DNA of 64,000 nt from Prunella strophiata (Eukaryota > Chordata > Aves > Passeriformes > Prunellidae). The first letter of the stretch is position 1; each line of letters begins with the position of its first letter. Shown here one piece after another: positions 13,369 through 30,000 of this stretch. The notes beneath the pieces are model-generated. The model was not told the DNA's origin and searched no databases. It worked only from the letters and a program-made list of their open reading frames with translations. Where the stretch lies: NCBI GenBank assembly GCA_036583965.1, contig JAZBQD010000026.1, positions 1,488,001 to 1,552,000 on the forward strand, written 5' to 3'. Position numbers and translations under genes: made by a program.

Positions 13369-16300
13369 AGTGCTCCTGGGTCGAGGGCTATCCAGCTGCT
13401 GTGAGTGACCAGTTTACTGCCAGTGGTTATCCCAAACATGCAGGAGGAGAGAGGCCAGGCCAGGCAGGAGCTCTGCCCAGGGAGCCAGGGAGGATGAGCA
13501 GAGTCCTGCTGTTCTCATGGAAACCACTGCAGGGTTCTGCAGATCAGGCAGTGGGACAGGACCAGGGAAAGGACAGATCTTCCATATCAGCACAGCCATG
13601 GATTAGCTTCACATGGGCTCTGCTGCTGCCAGTTCTCCTGGGGTGAATCACATCCCAGAGGAGCTGCTTCCCACCCAGAGGCTGCTAGGGATTTTATACA
13701 CACTCCATTTGCCTTTCCCCTCAGCTTGGACAGTTGAGTTTTTTTCAGGTTTGGGGTTTTTTTTTTTAAGCTTAGGTGTTTAGAAGGTAACATTTTGGTT
13801 CACCTTTGGAGTTGCCATTTGACTTCTCTGTAGCAGGTTGTGATTAGTGATTAATTGCACAGGACATGTTGTGACTCCAGCCCGTGTCCTGGGGTGCTTG
13901 TCGCAGCAATGATGCACTGGGTGATTACTCACTCCCCTTAACCTGACAGCTGTATTTCTTCCCCTGACTGCTTAATGACCTTGGCCAGGTACGTGCCTTG
14001 TGTTTTGTTGGAGGGCGTTGGGGATGTGCAAATTTTTCTTTTCCCTTGTGTGACCTTCATCCTGCCTCGGTAAGAGAAGGGAGCTGTTCCATGAACAGAT
14101 GGAGCGTTATTTCTAGAGGAAGGTGGATAACACAGGAAATTATTCACTCAAAACCCCTTCAGACAACTCAGATGTTTGCCCTGAGAGAGTGTTGCAAATC
14201 CTAGTGCAAATACCTGCTCACACAAACTATCCAACTATCTTGAAAATTGCTTGTGAATGTGGAAGTCATGCAGTCCCAGAGCAGAACAGTGCTGGGGACT
14301 TAATTGAGCCATTAAGGAAATTAGGAATAAGCAGGATTTTAAGCAGTACTTACAGAAGAGATATTTTGTAAGCCATGTGTAGGCAGGTTAGACTAAAAAA
14401 GGTTGTCAAGTCATAGCAGGTAAAAAAGAATAGCGTGCAAACCAGGCTGGGGATGGATAATTCCCTGCTAAAAGCAGCAAGGTTTGCTGCAAGTGGTGCT
14501 TGGCTCTTGTTATTCCTTAATGAATCGAATCTATTAGGCAGGGAAAACATCACGTTGTCTTGAAAAACAAATCATATTTGGATGCCTCTTCCCCTGCATT
14601 TGTACCCATTTTAACACGAGCACACTAATTATGCTGTGGAGATGATTTTGTTATGGCAGAAATGGAGCTGAGTTTGCAGCTGTAACTGTGGAGCTCTGGA
14701 GTGCTGGAATAGGTACATGGGGAGAGATGCCTTTTAATTCCATTGCCTTTTTCTTCAGTATTTCTATCCCTGTGCTTCACAGAGTACTCCTGCTCCCTTG
14801 GGTGCAGAGGCAAAGGCCCAACTTTGGGGGCTCAGCAGCCTCCAGGCTCCCATGGCTGCCAGAGGAAGGGTTTGAGGAATCATGTCCACAGCCCAGTTTC
14901 TACACAGATGGCAACAGGCTCACAAATTCCCAGGCTTCCTGACATGTTTCCCAATGCACAGGGAGCTGCATGAGTCATATTGCTCCAGCTCTGGTCCTTT
15001 TGGATGGAAATTATACTTTTAAATACATTCTGTGATTACATGCAGGGCGCTGGGCTCGTTTGGAGGAGCTGGAATTTGAGCCATTAAGTTGAGTGGCTGC
15101 CATTACATCCCGTGTTTGCCAACAGATAATACACAGACATACTTCATCTGTGACAGCTTTGCCCTCTAGACTTTGAATAGAATTATCTTGGTGCAGAGCT
15201 GATCTCTCCAGCACCAGCCAGGTGCTCATTTCCTTGCACCAGGCAGCAAATGTGGCCTCATGACGAGGTGAAGTGGGGCAGGGAGGGGACAGCACTTGCT
15301 CATGTCCTGTGCAGCATGACCTGGAGAGAGGAGAAAGGACAATTACACAATGGATGAGGTGACACTGATGTGTCCTGGTGGAGTCCCTGCCTATCCACCC
15401 CTCTGTCAGGGCTTTTGGGGCTCCTGCCAGAGCTCTGAGCTCACAGGGTGTGGGGCCATGCAGGCAGCTGTGGGGCTGGGAGATGGGAGCAGGAAGATGG
15501 TTGTTCTCACCATGCCTGGATTGCTGCTGGCTCCCTGAGCAGCCCAGGGGGTCTGGGGGGAACTCCTAGGCTCAGAATGTGGTGATGGCTTGGAAAAACA
15601 CCTGATCTTACCTTTCCATCCTGTGCAAGTGCCATCCAGGCCGTGGCCCAGCTGAGGTAGGAGGTTGGAGCCAGTGGCTGCCTTGAGTTCCTCCTGTGGA
15701 AGGGACATTTTGGCTCTGGCAGCTGTCCATGAAAAGTGAGAAGCCATCAGCCATGCCTTCCATTCATTGCTAGGCTGAGCTGAGCAAAGCAGCTTAGAGG
15801 TGGAAGGCTGCACATCCCTGTGCTGATCTGGCCAATCCCTGTAATAGGATCCATGGCAATCTGCAGGACAATCCTGCCTCTAATGAGCAGCCAGTCATTA
15901 CCTTCCTGAGGAGACAGCCCTCCCAGCCAGCACTGTCCCCTCAGCTTTAGGAGGCAAAAGTGATGGGGATGAGAACATGATGTCAGATCCCAGCTGGAGT
16001 GTCACTGTTGGAAGCCCAGGGACAAAGGTGGGGGTGGCACAGCCCTGCAGTGCCACCCCTGGGCTCTCCATTGCCCCAGGTGCTGCTTCCCAAGACAAGC
16101 AGGAGGGCAGGGTTTGCTCTGGGAGTGCTCAGTGCTTGCCTGAGTGAGGCAGGGCATGGGGCAGAGTGTTCTGGGCCAGTCCAGGACCTGGGAGAGCCAG
16201 AGGATGCCACAGGCTTTGGCTCAAGAGTCTCAAATGGAGAAGCTGCTTTGCCCTTATCTCCTGGCGTTATCTCTTTGAAGTCCTGCCTGTTTGCCCTCTC

Positions 16301-19300
16301 AGGAGCTGGGGGATGGAGGGTGAGATGTGGCTGTGAGATGTGGTTGCTGTGAGGGACCTGAGCTGTGCCTGGCTGGGTTTGCTGTGCTGGTGCTGCCAGC
16401 CTGGAAGTGCTGGATGGCAGGGACTGCTCATCCCTGTGTTCCCTCAGGATGCCCATGGCTGCTTTTTGGTCCAGGTGCTGGAATCCTGGAAATAGGAGGA
16501 AGACTTGTGATTTTGCTGGAATAATTCTCATGAATATCATCATTTTGGTGACAAAAAGCTTTGTCTGACCATTTCTTGTTCTGGGTGCTCATCCTGGTTT
16601 TTGCTTTTGCTCCTGGAAGTGGAATCAATGGGATTTTTCACTGGGTGGCTCTTGGCTTGCACAAGGGCAGCTGGATGGGCTCTGCTTCCCCCTGGCTTGG
16701 GAGAAAAGGCTTTCAGTGCCCCTGCAGTCACCCACAGCCCAGGCTGGTTCCTGGGGCCGGGTGTTGCTTCTCCAGCCATTGTTCCTTCTGTGCTTCCTTT
16801 AATGAAATTGTCTGTGAATTTTGTAGATGTCGTTCCCCTCCTCTGCCAACAAGCCCCTCCTGGACTTTGTTAGATGGGAGCTGCAGGGACTTACCCTGAG
16901 AAACCAGGAGATGAGAACAGCAAATAAGGAACCCAGGTGGTGAATTTAATCAGTGTAATACATTCATCTGGACTTTAATCCAGCCTGGGCATTGATTTGC
17001 ACTAATAACAGGCCACCACTTTTTAAGTTCCAAGATCTCAGTACTAAAAATATCCTTTTTTTAATATTATCATGTTGGCCTCTTACTGCAATACCAACAT
17101 ATGCATTATTGAGGATTCCTGGGGATGTGTTTAATACATTGTGGTCCAACATGACACAATCCAGGCCTCTGCTTCATTATTAAATGGGGTTTTAGAACAC
17201 GTGGCAGTGACTCAGTCATGAAGGGGCTCTTGCTGCTGCTTCCCTGTTCCTGGCATGCAGGAGTGATGTTCCTGGTTTGTATTCACAGCCCTGCATTTGA
17301 ATTCATTTCCTCCCATGATTTTTAAACCTGGCCAACTGTGTCAGCTTTTAGAGGACAAAGTATCCCCACAGAGTTTTTCACTTTCTTCATTTCCCTGGCT
17401 GGGTGAGGGAAGTGGCTGCTCTGGGTGCTCCTGGTGTGTGTCTCTGTGCCACTGCTCCTGCTGGGGACAGCTGCATGGCTTTGCTGTGTGTCACCAGCTT
17501 TGGGCTGGCTGCTGGCACCTCTGCAGCTGCAGGGACACAGATCCCACGCCCTGGATGAGCACATCAGTGTGTTGTTCCCTTTGTAAGGAGTTGTGTTAAA
17601 TAATTCAATCCACTGGGAGTCATTTGTGTGATTTTCCCCTTAATTCCTTTCTGCTTTGGAAACTTCCCTGTCCAGACTAACAGGTGATGTACATTTTAAC
17701 ATAAATATCCTTTAAAAGGAGGGTTACTCTTGCTTTCCTCAGAGCAATGACAATTTTGTCTCCTCTCCTTGCAAAAACTCAGATGAACTCAGTTTTCCCA
17801 CAGTCTGCTCCATGGCAGGGAGGTTGTTTGCTTTCTAGTTTGAATAAGGACAGGCTTTTGGGGTAAAATGAGCCTGGATTTGGCATTCCTGGCATTTCCA
17901 GTCAAGTCTTGGTCATCCCTGGAGGGGTTTTGAGGCTGTGGATTGGCTGCACCACGGGCATAGGGATGCTCAGGATGGTGTTGATGCTGTTTGCCCACGC
18001 TGTGTCCCTCAGGCCAGGGCTCAGTATTCCCCAGCAGCATCTGTCCTTCCCTGTACATTCCTAGAGCTGAATTTATAACTATTTAGTTATATTTATATTT
18101 ATTTAGTAATATTCTGATTGCTTCTCTGCCTTACTCTGCCCCTTGGGTGCCTGAGAGAGGACCAGGTCCCTCCTGGTGCTGCCATGGGCAATGCCTTGGT
18201 GTCACTGGGCCCAGTGCTGTGGAACTCTGTGGAACTGGGAGCACACCTTGGAATCCTGACTGCTGCCCAGCCAGGCAGCTTCCTGCAGGCTCAGCCACTG
18301 AGGCTGGACTGGGTGGAAATCCAAGCTCCAGCCCCCTGCTCAGGAGGGATTTCAGTACAACTCCAGGTCTTTGAGGCTGTTGTGGCCTTGGCTTGGGAAT
18401 GTCAGGAGTCCCTTCAGGGGGCAGGGGGCTGGGATTTGTGTGAGTATCTTAGGTTTGGATCTTGGAGGGTGTTTGTTGTTTGGTGCTGAGTGCTGCAGTG
18501 AGGGATCTGTGCTGACAGCCCCTGCCTGCCCCGAGCCCACAGCCCTGGCAGCTGCCCTGGCTCTGCTTGCTGAAGGTGCTGCTTGCCCTGGAGCAGTTCA
18601 AACTTGGACTTCCAGTCCCAATCTCTTCATTTCTCTGAGTTAAAGGATGATGGCAAGTGGTTATTTGTAATTACTCTACATGAAGGATATGTCATGAGGC
18701 AAGGGGAGGCTTGATGTGCCCCATCCACAGGAGGCAAGGGGAGCAATTAGGGTGACATATGTTCCATGCAAACACCTCACACCTGCATGAGCTGTGCTTC
18801 AGTGGGGCCCCTCTGCCTCCTTACCACCTCCCATTCTCCTCCTCACTGCTGCCAGGGTTTTACTCAGCTCTCCATCCACGGCCCTGCCTTGTGGCTGCTG
18901 TTATTAATAGGAATGACACGGGCAATAATCGAAATAAGGTGGAAAATGAGACTAATGTCATCCCCTGGGCTCTGCTGCTGCAGCCTGGCTGAGGCCAGGT
19001 GCTTTCCTATCTGCCAGGTGAGATCTTCTCAAGAAAGTGGAAATCAATGAACACCAGAACAACCCAGTCCTAAGGAACCTTTCTGCCTGTACTGACTCTC
19101 CACATAACATACAGATAAATAGAAGATAGATAAAGCTTCCAACCAAGTGTGGCAGCCTTCCCAGAATATGGGATAGGGGAGACTCTCACTCCAATCAGCC
19201 TCTTTCAGCTGAAATCCAGTCATTAGTTAAATTCATCAAGGGGCTTGAAAGCAGAAAGGGAAATTCTTTGACTTGTGCTTAACCTTTGGGTGATTGCACC

Positions 19301-22300
19301 TCTTGAGAGAATGAGCAAATCAAGTGGAGCTGCCCTCCCCTGTGTTTGGTGAATGAGCCGTGGGGCCATTCACGGAGATTGGGCATTATTCACTTTGTAT
19401 AATTCCTGACGAGAGGTTTAAAAATAAACACACATCAAAGGGACTCTGGGGAGATTATGCAAGAGCAGGAGTGCAGCAGGATGGGCTGGGTGATGCTCTG
19501 CTGTGCTCTGCTCCATCAGCTGAGTGGCCCTGTCCTGGCTGGGAGCAGCAGGGACTGAAACATGGGATGCCCTGCTCCCCTCCTCCCTCCATGGGCACGG
19601 CTGTGCTGGGAGTTGATGGCAGAGCTATGGGGGGGTCTGGGGGGTCCCAGCAGCCTCCCAGCCCAGCAGCCTGGGCTGTGTTGCTGCCACTGAAGCAGTG
19701 GGAGGTGCCTCTCACCGGGAGCAGAGCCCTGCTCTCCCCTGGCTGGGGCTCTGTGCAGCTCTGCTGGGTCCTGGCCTTCCCCCCAGCAGTGGCTGCTGTG
19801 AACAGCAGCTCTGTGGATCCTTCTTTGAAGCTGTTTTGGCTGCCTCCATTGTGGAAGGGCCGGTGAACACAGTGTGGGAAATGCTATTGTGGTTTTACAG
19901 GGCTTTTATGTTGTCTGAACAAAGGGCAGCTCTGTACAAGAACAATTTGAGCAAATGGCATCCACTCACCACATTTCTCCCTCCTCCCCTCACAGCCTGC
20001 TCCTATTCCTGCATCCTGCTCCTGTGGAGGAGGACACAGTTTATGTAACACAGATTTGAAAGGGAACTACCCAGAGCTCTCATTTTTTGCTGTTACAATT
20101 CTACTGATGCAGTAATAAATGATCTAATAGAGAAACACTTTCCTTCCTTAAAGATTATTCATATTCTCACAGACCATGGTGCTGGAAACTTTGAGGTCCT
20201 TGAAGTTTTCTAAGGAGATGGTGAATGATGATAGATTTATTTGGGGTTTTTTGGGAATGTGGCTCTTCATAAAGTGCATTTTGGGTTAGTGAGAAGCTCT
20301 GTGCTGAAAAGGATCTTGGAATCTTGTGGGCTTGCAGTGATTATTTATCCCTGAAAGAGGAATGGACAGGTGAGAGTGGTTTGAATGGCCCTTCTGTGCA
20401 TATTTCAGTCTCCATGGACCACTGAGCCCCTGATTTCTTCTTCAAGTTGGCCCATAAGAAGCCAGTAAGTGTTGATGTGTTGGCAATATTTAGCAAAATG
20501 TTGCAGTAGTGGCTGATTTCACTCAAAGATGTTTAATCCTCGACTGCCTCACTGCAGGCAGGGGCTGAGGTGGAGCAGATGTTCTTGTCCAGTTGTGCAT
20601 CCTGGCTTGGGAAGTGAGCAGAGCCAGGGAAGATGCACCAGACTGGAGGCAGAGGCTCATCCATTCCCCATGAATAATTTTCCAGTTGGTCCTGTTGTGT
20701 GGAGCTGGAGCAAAGTCCCTCTGCAGGGGCACAGCTGGGTCAGGGCTCAGAGATTGAAACCCTGCAGTGGCCTGGGAGGAGTTGTAACCCCTGGCTCAGA
20801 GGTCACTCTGTAAATGTGCTTTGGGAAGCCATCCTAGGTGGTGTCCCTGGGCTTTTTCCATCAGGATGTGCTGTGGATAGAGACTGTGAGAGCCATTCCC
20901 CTTCCCTTCCTCTTCTTTGTCTCGTGTGGGTTTCCTCCAGACCTGCTCCAGTAACAGGCTCAGACAGATCCCAGCAGCTCCTGTAACAGGGAGCTGTTCC
21001 TGGTGTCCCTTTTATTCTTTATTTTCCTGCTTGCTTTGATGGGGACATTTATTTGATCTTGATAAAGGTGCCACAAAGGCATGGCCAGAAAAGAAAGCTG
21101 TAAAATCTGGAGTCAAACTCCCACTTTTGAGCACCTCCTTTTTATTCCTTGGAAGCTCCCTTGTGGCATTAATGACACCTTAAAGCCCTTTGGCTTTGGG
21201 AAGTGCCAGAGGAGAGGGAGGCAGTGGGGATCTTTGGCCAGATGGACTTTTCTGAGCTTTTTCTGCTGAGGACAGAGTTCAGCATCCCTGGCACCTGCTG
21301 TCAGAGGTGGGGCCTTGCAGAGCCCCCTGAAACCCTTTTCTACTGTTTGTTGTTGTTGTCATTTTATTTTGGCAGCACCTCTCATGTGATTCTGTGTTTC
21401 CAGTGGCCACATTCCATCCTGGAAATGCCACCAGATGGGAAGAGAAAGCAAAATCCTCCCAGCCCTTCAGCAGGAGTGGTTTCATTCCTTTCCTCTGGCT
21501 TTGCTCACTGTTGTAAAGCACTCACCTGTTGTGCTGGGCTGCTGGGAGTGTCCTGAAGGAGCCTCTCTGGAGGGAGGGTTTGTGACTGAGCTCTTGGAAA
21601 CCTCTGGGGGAAATCCCTGGGAAGGCTGAGGCTGGTCCTGGTGGCTCAGGGGTCATACCCCTGTTCTCAGTGTACTTAAGCTGTGCATGGAGTTAGACAG
21701 TAGCCTTGTCTTTTTGTCCTTTTTCCTCATTAAATTCATTTGTTTGTAGCTGCTGGGCTGTGGAAGTGGCCCCTCCTCTCTGTGCCCTGGAATTTCCCTC
21801 TGCCCATGGTGTTTGTTGGACCAGTGCCTGGTGCCCAGCCCACACAACATCCCAAGAATTGCTCTTCTCTTCTGCCCACTGGAAAGTTTTTCCTCCACCC
21901 CCCAAAGTGCTCTGCAGGCTCCTGTAAAGCAGGAATCATTATTCTCAGGTCTGTAGTTCCCAAATGCTCCTGGGCATTTCTGCACTCATGTTATGAGGTG
22001 AAAGCATTGAGGAGTTTTCTCTTTGGGCTCTTTACTTTGAACAAGCAACTGACAAGAATAATTGATTTTAATAGGAAGTAGGACTTCCACCTGGCAGGAC
22101 AGGCAGTGTTCAGGGGATGTCACACTGAATGTCCTTGTCACCTGCTGCATTTCTTCTCACTGCTTCTCCTTTCCTATGGGTAGGACACTTCCCCAAGTAT
22201 CTAAGTTCTAATTTTTGTAAATTTACAAGGCTAAGATTTTGTGAATTCCTCTGGTGGGCACAGAGAACATAACTTTATTTCCATCAACCTTCACCCTACA

Positions 22301-23997
22301 GAAAACTGCTGTGTCTGGGAGAGTGTGCTTTAATATTTCACTATTCCTATAGTGATTATTATTCTTAAATTCTGTCCTTTGGCTTTGGCAATGGCCAAAT
22401 CATAGATGAGGTGAACATTAAGATGTGGGAAATGTAAACTTCTGCCTCAGCCAGTTAAACACAGAGTGAATTCTAGGGCATGATTCACCTGGCTGGAAGG
22501 TAGATTGCTGAAATAGCTGGGATGAATCACACTCCAGATGTGTCTCTTTCTCTTCACTGGCTGTCAGGGAGTCCAGATGAATCCCTCAGCTGCAGTGAGG
22601 GAGAATTTGACTTTATGGCAGAGCAGTTCTTTCCAAGGTCTTTGGCTGAATATCTCTGACCACAGCACTAAGCCCAGCTGTGAAGCAGAGAGATGTGAAC
22701 TTTCTGGAGTGAAGAGCTCCTGTGTTGAATTCTCTGAGAAAATAATATTTCATGCTGACCTTTCTGCAGTTTGTCATCTCCTGCTGCTGCAGATGTCAGG
22801 TTCTGTCTCCATAACCCTGCCCTGAGAGGGCCAGACGGCTCCACAGATGCAGCAAGATGTCTTGCAGGAGAAATTAAACTGGATCTTTTCATTTTAGGCC
22901 CTGACATTCTCTCAACGGGCTCAGCACGTGGGATGGCTGGAACTCCAGTTCTTGCCATCCTTCTGGTACAGGCTGAGCTGGATTTGTGTTCCAAAAGGCC
23001 AGGGCTTGCTTGCAGGATTCCTGGGATGTGGGTCCCTTCCTTGAGCTGAGAGCAAGGGCCAGGGGCTGGGCAGGACCAGCCCCTGCTGGCACTGATCAGT
23101 GAGAAGCCAAGGACTTGGAGCTTTCTCCTTGAGATCAAGAAGCACCTTGCAAAGCCCCCCCAGCTCCTGACATCCCCTGAAAGCTCCTTCCAGAGCTGTG
23201 TGTTAACAGCACAAAAGGGCTGAGGTGTGACCCCCTGTCCCTCTGTGTCCCTCTGCAGTCCCTGCCTGCTCCTCAGAGCTGGGATTTGTGCCTCGGGCTC
23301 GGGAATGGATTTTTGCAAAGTAGGCTGGGAGGATTTGAAGCACAGTCCCTCTGAAGTTTGGGCTCAGTGACGTTTCTGTGGCAGTTTGTGCCCAGAACTG
23401 GCTGTGTGTGAAGTGACAGCAGAGGCTCTGTCAGCTGAAGCAGAAGCAGCAGGAACACAGCTCCTGCGTAATAGCTCTGTTCCTGGTTCCTCATCAGTGC
23501 AGAAGGGACTAAAATACCCAATGGCATTAACAAAAGGAACAAGTGTCAGGCCAACCCGATTCATTTTTTGACAAGAAATCTGATTTTCCAGCCAAAGAGA
23601 ACGTACTCTACTGCGTGTACTGAGGGGAGCTGAGTGCAGGATCCCTGTGAGCCACGGGTGGGAGGTGGCCTGTGGGGAAAGGGACATGTGAGGTATTACT
23701 GGGACATCTCTGTGACACTGGAATAAATATTTCATGCTGTTCCACAAATCTCTGGTAAGGTCCCTTTGGGAATGGTATTTTTGCAATTCTGGTTATCTGT
23801 GTTCCAGAAGAATGCAGGCAGGGTACGTGGAAGCCTGAAAGGGCTGGTGAAATGCCTGGGGGAAGGAAAAGCTGGGGGCTGGAAGGGCAGAACTTCCTTA
23901 CCTGGGAAACCACACCTGGACAGCATCCATAAATATGGCAGAGGGGAAGCCCTGGTGAAGGAGAAGAGCTCAGTCCTGGCAGAAGAACAGATAAAGG
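13369..23997. other. Non-coding sequence, no gene seen
   Basis: About 10.6 kb without a supported exon. Local AT-rich patches occur (for example 18060-18118), alternating with CAG- and CTG-rich stretches. The open frames of up to ~216 codons lack domains, methionine context and splice logic. I could not identify the short first coding exon of ARHGEF9 (only three codons expected) by eye. Confidence 0.45.
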
Positions 23998-24512
23998 CCA
24001 CCTCGAGTGCTGTGTCCTGTTCTGGCCCCTCAGTTTGGGAAGGCTTTTTGAGATTCCTGAATGTGTCCAGAGGGGGCAACGAGGCTGGAGAGGGGCTGGG
24101 AACACAAACCCTGAGAGGAAGCACTGAGGGAGCTGGGGATGCTCAGCCTGGAGAAAAGGAGACTCAGGGGTGACCTCAGCACTCTGTACAGCTCCTGAGA
24201 GGTGCCTGGGCTCAGCTGGGGTTGGGCTCTTTCTCCAGGAGCTGACAGAACCAGAGCACACAGCCTCAAGCTGCACCAAGGGAAATACAGGTTGGATATT
24301 AGGAAGAAGTTTTTTACAGAAAGGGTGATAAAGTTCTGGAATGGCTGCCCGGGGAGGTGGTGGAGTCACCATCCCTGGGTGTGTTTAACAAAGCCTGGAT
24401 GTGGCACTTGGGTGCCAGGGCTTTAGTTGAGGGCTGGTTGGACTCGATGGTCTTGAAGGTCTCTTCCAGCCTGGGGATTCTGTGATCCTGTGTGATTCTG
24501 TGTGATATGATA
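23998..24512 (+). mobile_element. CR1-type LINE, 5'-truncated 3' end, plus strand
   Basis: The longest CR1 copy in the window, about 515 bp. It runs in canonical order: 'ccacctcgagtgctgtgtc', 'gtgtccagagggggcaacga', 'cagcctggagaaaaggaga', 'aggttggatattaggaagaa', 'ctgcccggggaggtggtgg', 'gagtcaccatccctgggtg' and 'ggttggactcgatggtctt', ending in ATTCTGTG-type octamers at 24477-24510. This corresponds to the C-terminal end of the CR1 reverse transcriptase region plus the 3' UTR. Indels and substitutions show it is a dead copy. It lies about 2 kb upstream of the SH3 exon. Confidence 0.88.
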
Positions 24513-26703
<2,191 letters not shown>

Positions 26704-26959
26704 TGATGCTCAGGACACCAAGAACTGAGCTCTTGCTCAGTTTTTACTCACTGATGTGTTTGTTCTCACTGATGCTGATTCCCACTTCTTTGCTTGTTTT
26801 CTGTCCAAAAAACGGGCAGCAAAGAAGGTTCCTGCTTGCTGCTGCCTCCCCAGGTGCAGCTCTTGTCTCCCCCAGGTCTGGCCAGTTCTAAGAGTGAGAG
26901 ATCCATGACTGGAACTGGGGCTGGGCTGTCCAAAAAAGTCCATGGTGTTACTCTGGCCT

Positions 26960-27048
26960 GGGATAACAAATTGTGTTTGGTATTTTGGGATTTTGGGATA
27001 GCAAATTGTGTTTGGGATTTTGGATAACAAATTGTGTTTGGGATTTTG
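26960..27048. repeat. Short tandem repeat, ~30-bp unit, three copies
   Basis: The phrase 'aacaaattgtgtttgg' followed by 'attttggga' recurs three times with small differences (one copy reads AGCAAATTG). It is a small local amplification 300 bp after the SH3 exon. Confidence 0.8.
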
Positions 27049-30000
27049 AGTCTGACCCTGCAGCCGGTGGTGGCAACAAGTCTGGAAAATGGATTTGTGT
27101 CAGGTGTGATTGAGGTGAAAACCTTCTTGCAGAAACACTCTCACCTGTGTCACTAACACATCTCCTCTGTGCTGCAGCTGGAAAGGCTGAACAGAACAAT
27201 CTCATTTTGTTTGCTTAATTTAAACACTGAAATATTCTGGGCCAGTTTAACCTCTCAGTGCACTGACCAGTGCTGATTTCTTTGTGGTTCTGGGGAAAAG
27301 ATTTAACAGCCCTTTGGTGTGGTGTCACAAACAAACTGTCTATAGAAGGCTTAAGAATAGTCTGGAAAACACTGTCCTGTTTTCCTAAAAACACACCAAA
27401 AAAACAAATGAACCAATGTCTTTAGGGCCCCAACCCAACTTGTCTTGGCTGAACTCCCTATCTCTCCCTACACTTTTCAAAGGCTGGGAGGATGGTTTTA
27501 GAAACTGTGGGGAACAAAGGAGAGGGGATTCAGTGAATCACAGACAAATGTCTGGAACAAATCCTGGATCCTCATCCTTGATGATGAAGGTCACAGCAGC
27601 CTGAGCAGGCAGGTTTCTTGCCTGTTCTGTCCAGTATCCCAATGAGAACAATCCTTCCATCAGCTCTGCAAGAGGCTGGCTTGGCTGTTCCATCTGGGAA
27701 TCACTTGTTGAGGGCAGGCAGGGACCAGACACCTGCCCTTTCCCCTCCCAGAGGGGAGCAGTGCCTGGCTGTGCTGCCTTAGTGAGAATTAATATTTAAA
27801 ACCAACAGTTCTGGCCCATTTTGTCTGCAGGTCTTGAAGGGAGGCTGGAGGGAAAGATTTGCCCCTCAAGTTTCCAAAGCAGCTGAATAAGGAATGAAAG
27901 AACTGCAAGAAGAGCAGATGATCACTCACATCATGAGCAGGCTGCGTTTTTCTCTGTTGTACTTTGAGCCCTGCTTTTTTAAGATGATGCCAGAAAACTG
28001 CCTGATTTAGCCTGGGTGGTTCTAGTTTTACTTGCAAAAGATTTGCCTTTCTTTATATCTGTATTTCTCTTCTGCAAGTACAGAAGGAAAAGGGAACAAT
28101 ATGTTGCATAGAGTATGAATAGTATTCAAGTGAGGGATGTCAGACAGACCAGACAGGTATAAAGCCAAATAGGATTAATTTCAGGATATTTCAGCCTTCA
28201 GGCCTTTTGTAAGTACTAACAGGAGTGCAGGAGAAGATCACTGCACAGTTGGGCTCCTCTCAAAGTCCTTTGAATCACTTCTGAGGACAAAACTGGGCTG
28301 GGAACCCAGTTTGCAATGAGATGTCTGACGCTTCTTGCTCTCCAGCCAGATCATCTGAAAACCTTTGGCAAAGCATTTGGCACTCATGAAATCTCCTAGC
28401 AGGGAACTTCACATTTGCAAGTGGAGAGGAAAACAGGAACCTGCTGATTCCCTTGGCCTCCTTTACACGACAGCCAGGGGTGGCAAACAAAAACGCTCCT
28501 GAATTCCCTGCACACACAGCAATTGTTGTCTCCCTGCTCACACCTGCACTAATCCTCTTAGGAGCTTGGGACTTGGATAGAGGGAGGGTGGGGAGAGGAA
28601 ACCACAGAGGTTTGGGAGCTCAGGGACTTTCAAGGAGAAACTGGATGGATAAAGCAATGGTTTTTTGGGGGGAAGAGAAAACACAGCATAGGAAAAGTAA
28701 AATTTGGAGGCAGCAGGGAATAGTGAATGATTTGTGCAGGGAGCTGCTGCACTCAGGGAGAAAGTTATGAACACCCCTAAGTCAGAAAGGTGGAGAAGAA
28801 CTCCAGAACTAAATTTAAGACCCAGCAATGAGCAGGTTTTAGACAGGTGAAGGTGTCTGTGGTGTATTTTAGTGCCTGTTCTGAGCACACTGGACACCCA
28901 CAGGGTGCAGCTGTGGTGGCTGCACGGTGTCTTTGAACATCCTGTCAGCTTCCAGTGGTCTGACAGGTTGGGAGGTACAGCTGAGAAAAACCAGCAGGAA
29001 TTTCAAACAAGATTTCACATTCTTGTGCTGGTAATGCCACTTTTTTCTCCTCTGTGGATGGCAGAGCCTTGGGCTGTCTGTACATTGTGGGCTACAGATG
29101 AGTTTTTGCATAAGCAGCACGTTGACACTGGCTCAGAAAAACAGGCTCAGTGTTGGCAGGGGGGATTTACAGCAGAGAATAACAGTCCAGGGCTGCCCAT
29201 GGATCCATTGTTGTACCTTGAGGTCTCCTTTAGAAAGCACAGCAAGCCTCAAAACAAAGTTTTGATTGCAAAGCCTCTCATCAAGGCTCCAAAACAGCCC
29301 AGGTGAGACACTCCAAACACAGGAAATCAAATGGCTTAATGTGTGGGCTCTGACATATTTCCACTGCAAGAGAAATAAAAAGAGTAAAGCTTATGGATGC
29401 TGTGCAGTGGAATCTTTCCTCAGAGACATGGCAGAGTGCCCCTGTCCTGGGCAGAGAGGGGGATTTATTCCTCTGTAAAGCTCTCCTTAGTCTCTTTGGA
29501 TACCAGACTGAGCTTGCAGAATATATTTCTTCTCACCTCAGCAATGCTGAGTCTCCCTTATGTTACTAAGCCAAGGTAAAGAGCAGAGCTGGGGCTGAGG
29601 AACTTTTACTGCAGCTTCTTGTAGTGCCTGGTGACTGAAGAAGGGAAGAAATGGTCCTGCCAAGGCCTGAGCAGGGAGGGGCTGTAAAATCTTCATGGTC
29701 TCCTCTTCCAGGAGAAGGTGCAGGGGTGGAGAAGTGCAGGGGTGGCAGTGCTCCATGTTCTCTCTCACCACTGCCTTGGTTCCCCCAAGTGTTGTAATTT
29801 TAGATTGATTTTCCTGCTGAAAAGCTGCCTTTGACCCAGTTTATTTTCTGCTGCTAAAGGAGAAGTGCTGGATAAATTGGAGTGAGCTTTTAAGGCACTG
29901 TGGAGAAGGAGGCTCTGAACCCAGAGCCTGGTCCCAGTGCCTGGCAGCTCGTGCCCTTACTGGGCAGGTGGGTTTAGCTTTTAGCTGTGCCAGTTCTGTA

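Noticed and set aside
23608..24372. 254-codon minus-strand open frame
   Set aside because: It overlaps the antisense of the CR1 fragment at 23998-24512 and has no recognisable domain.
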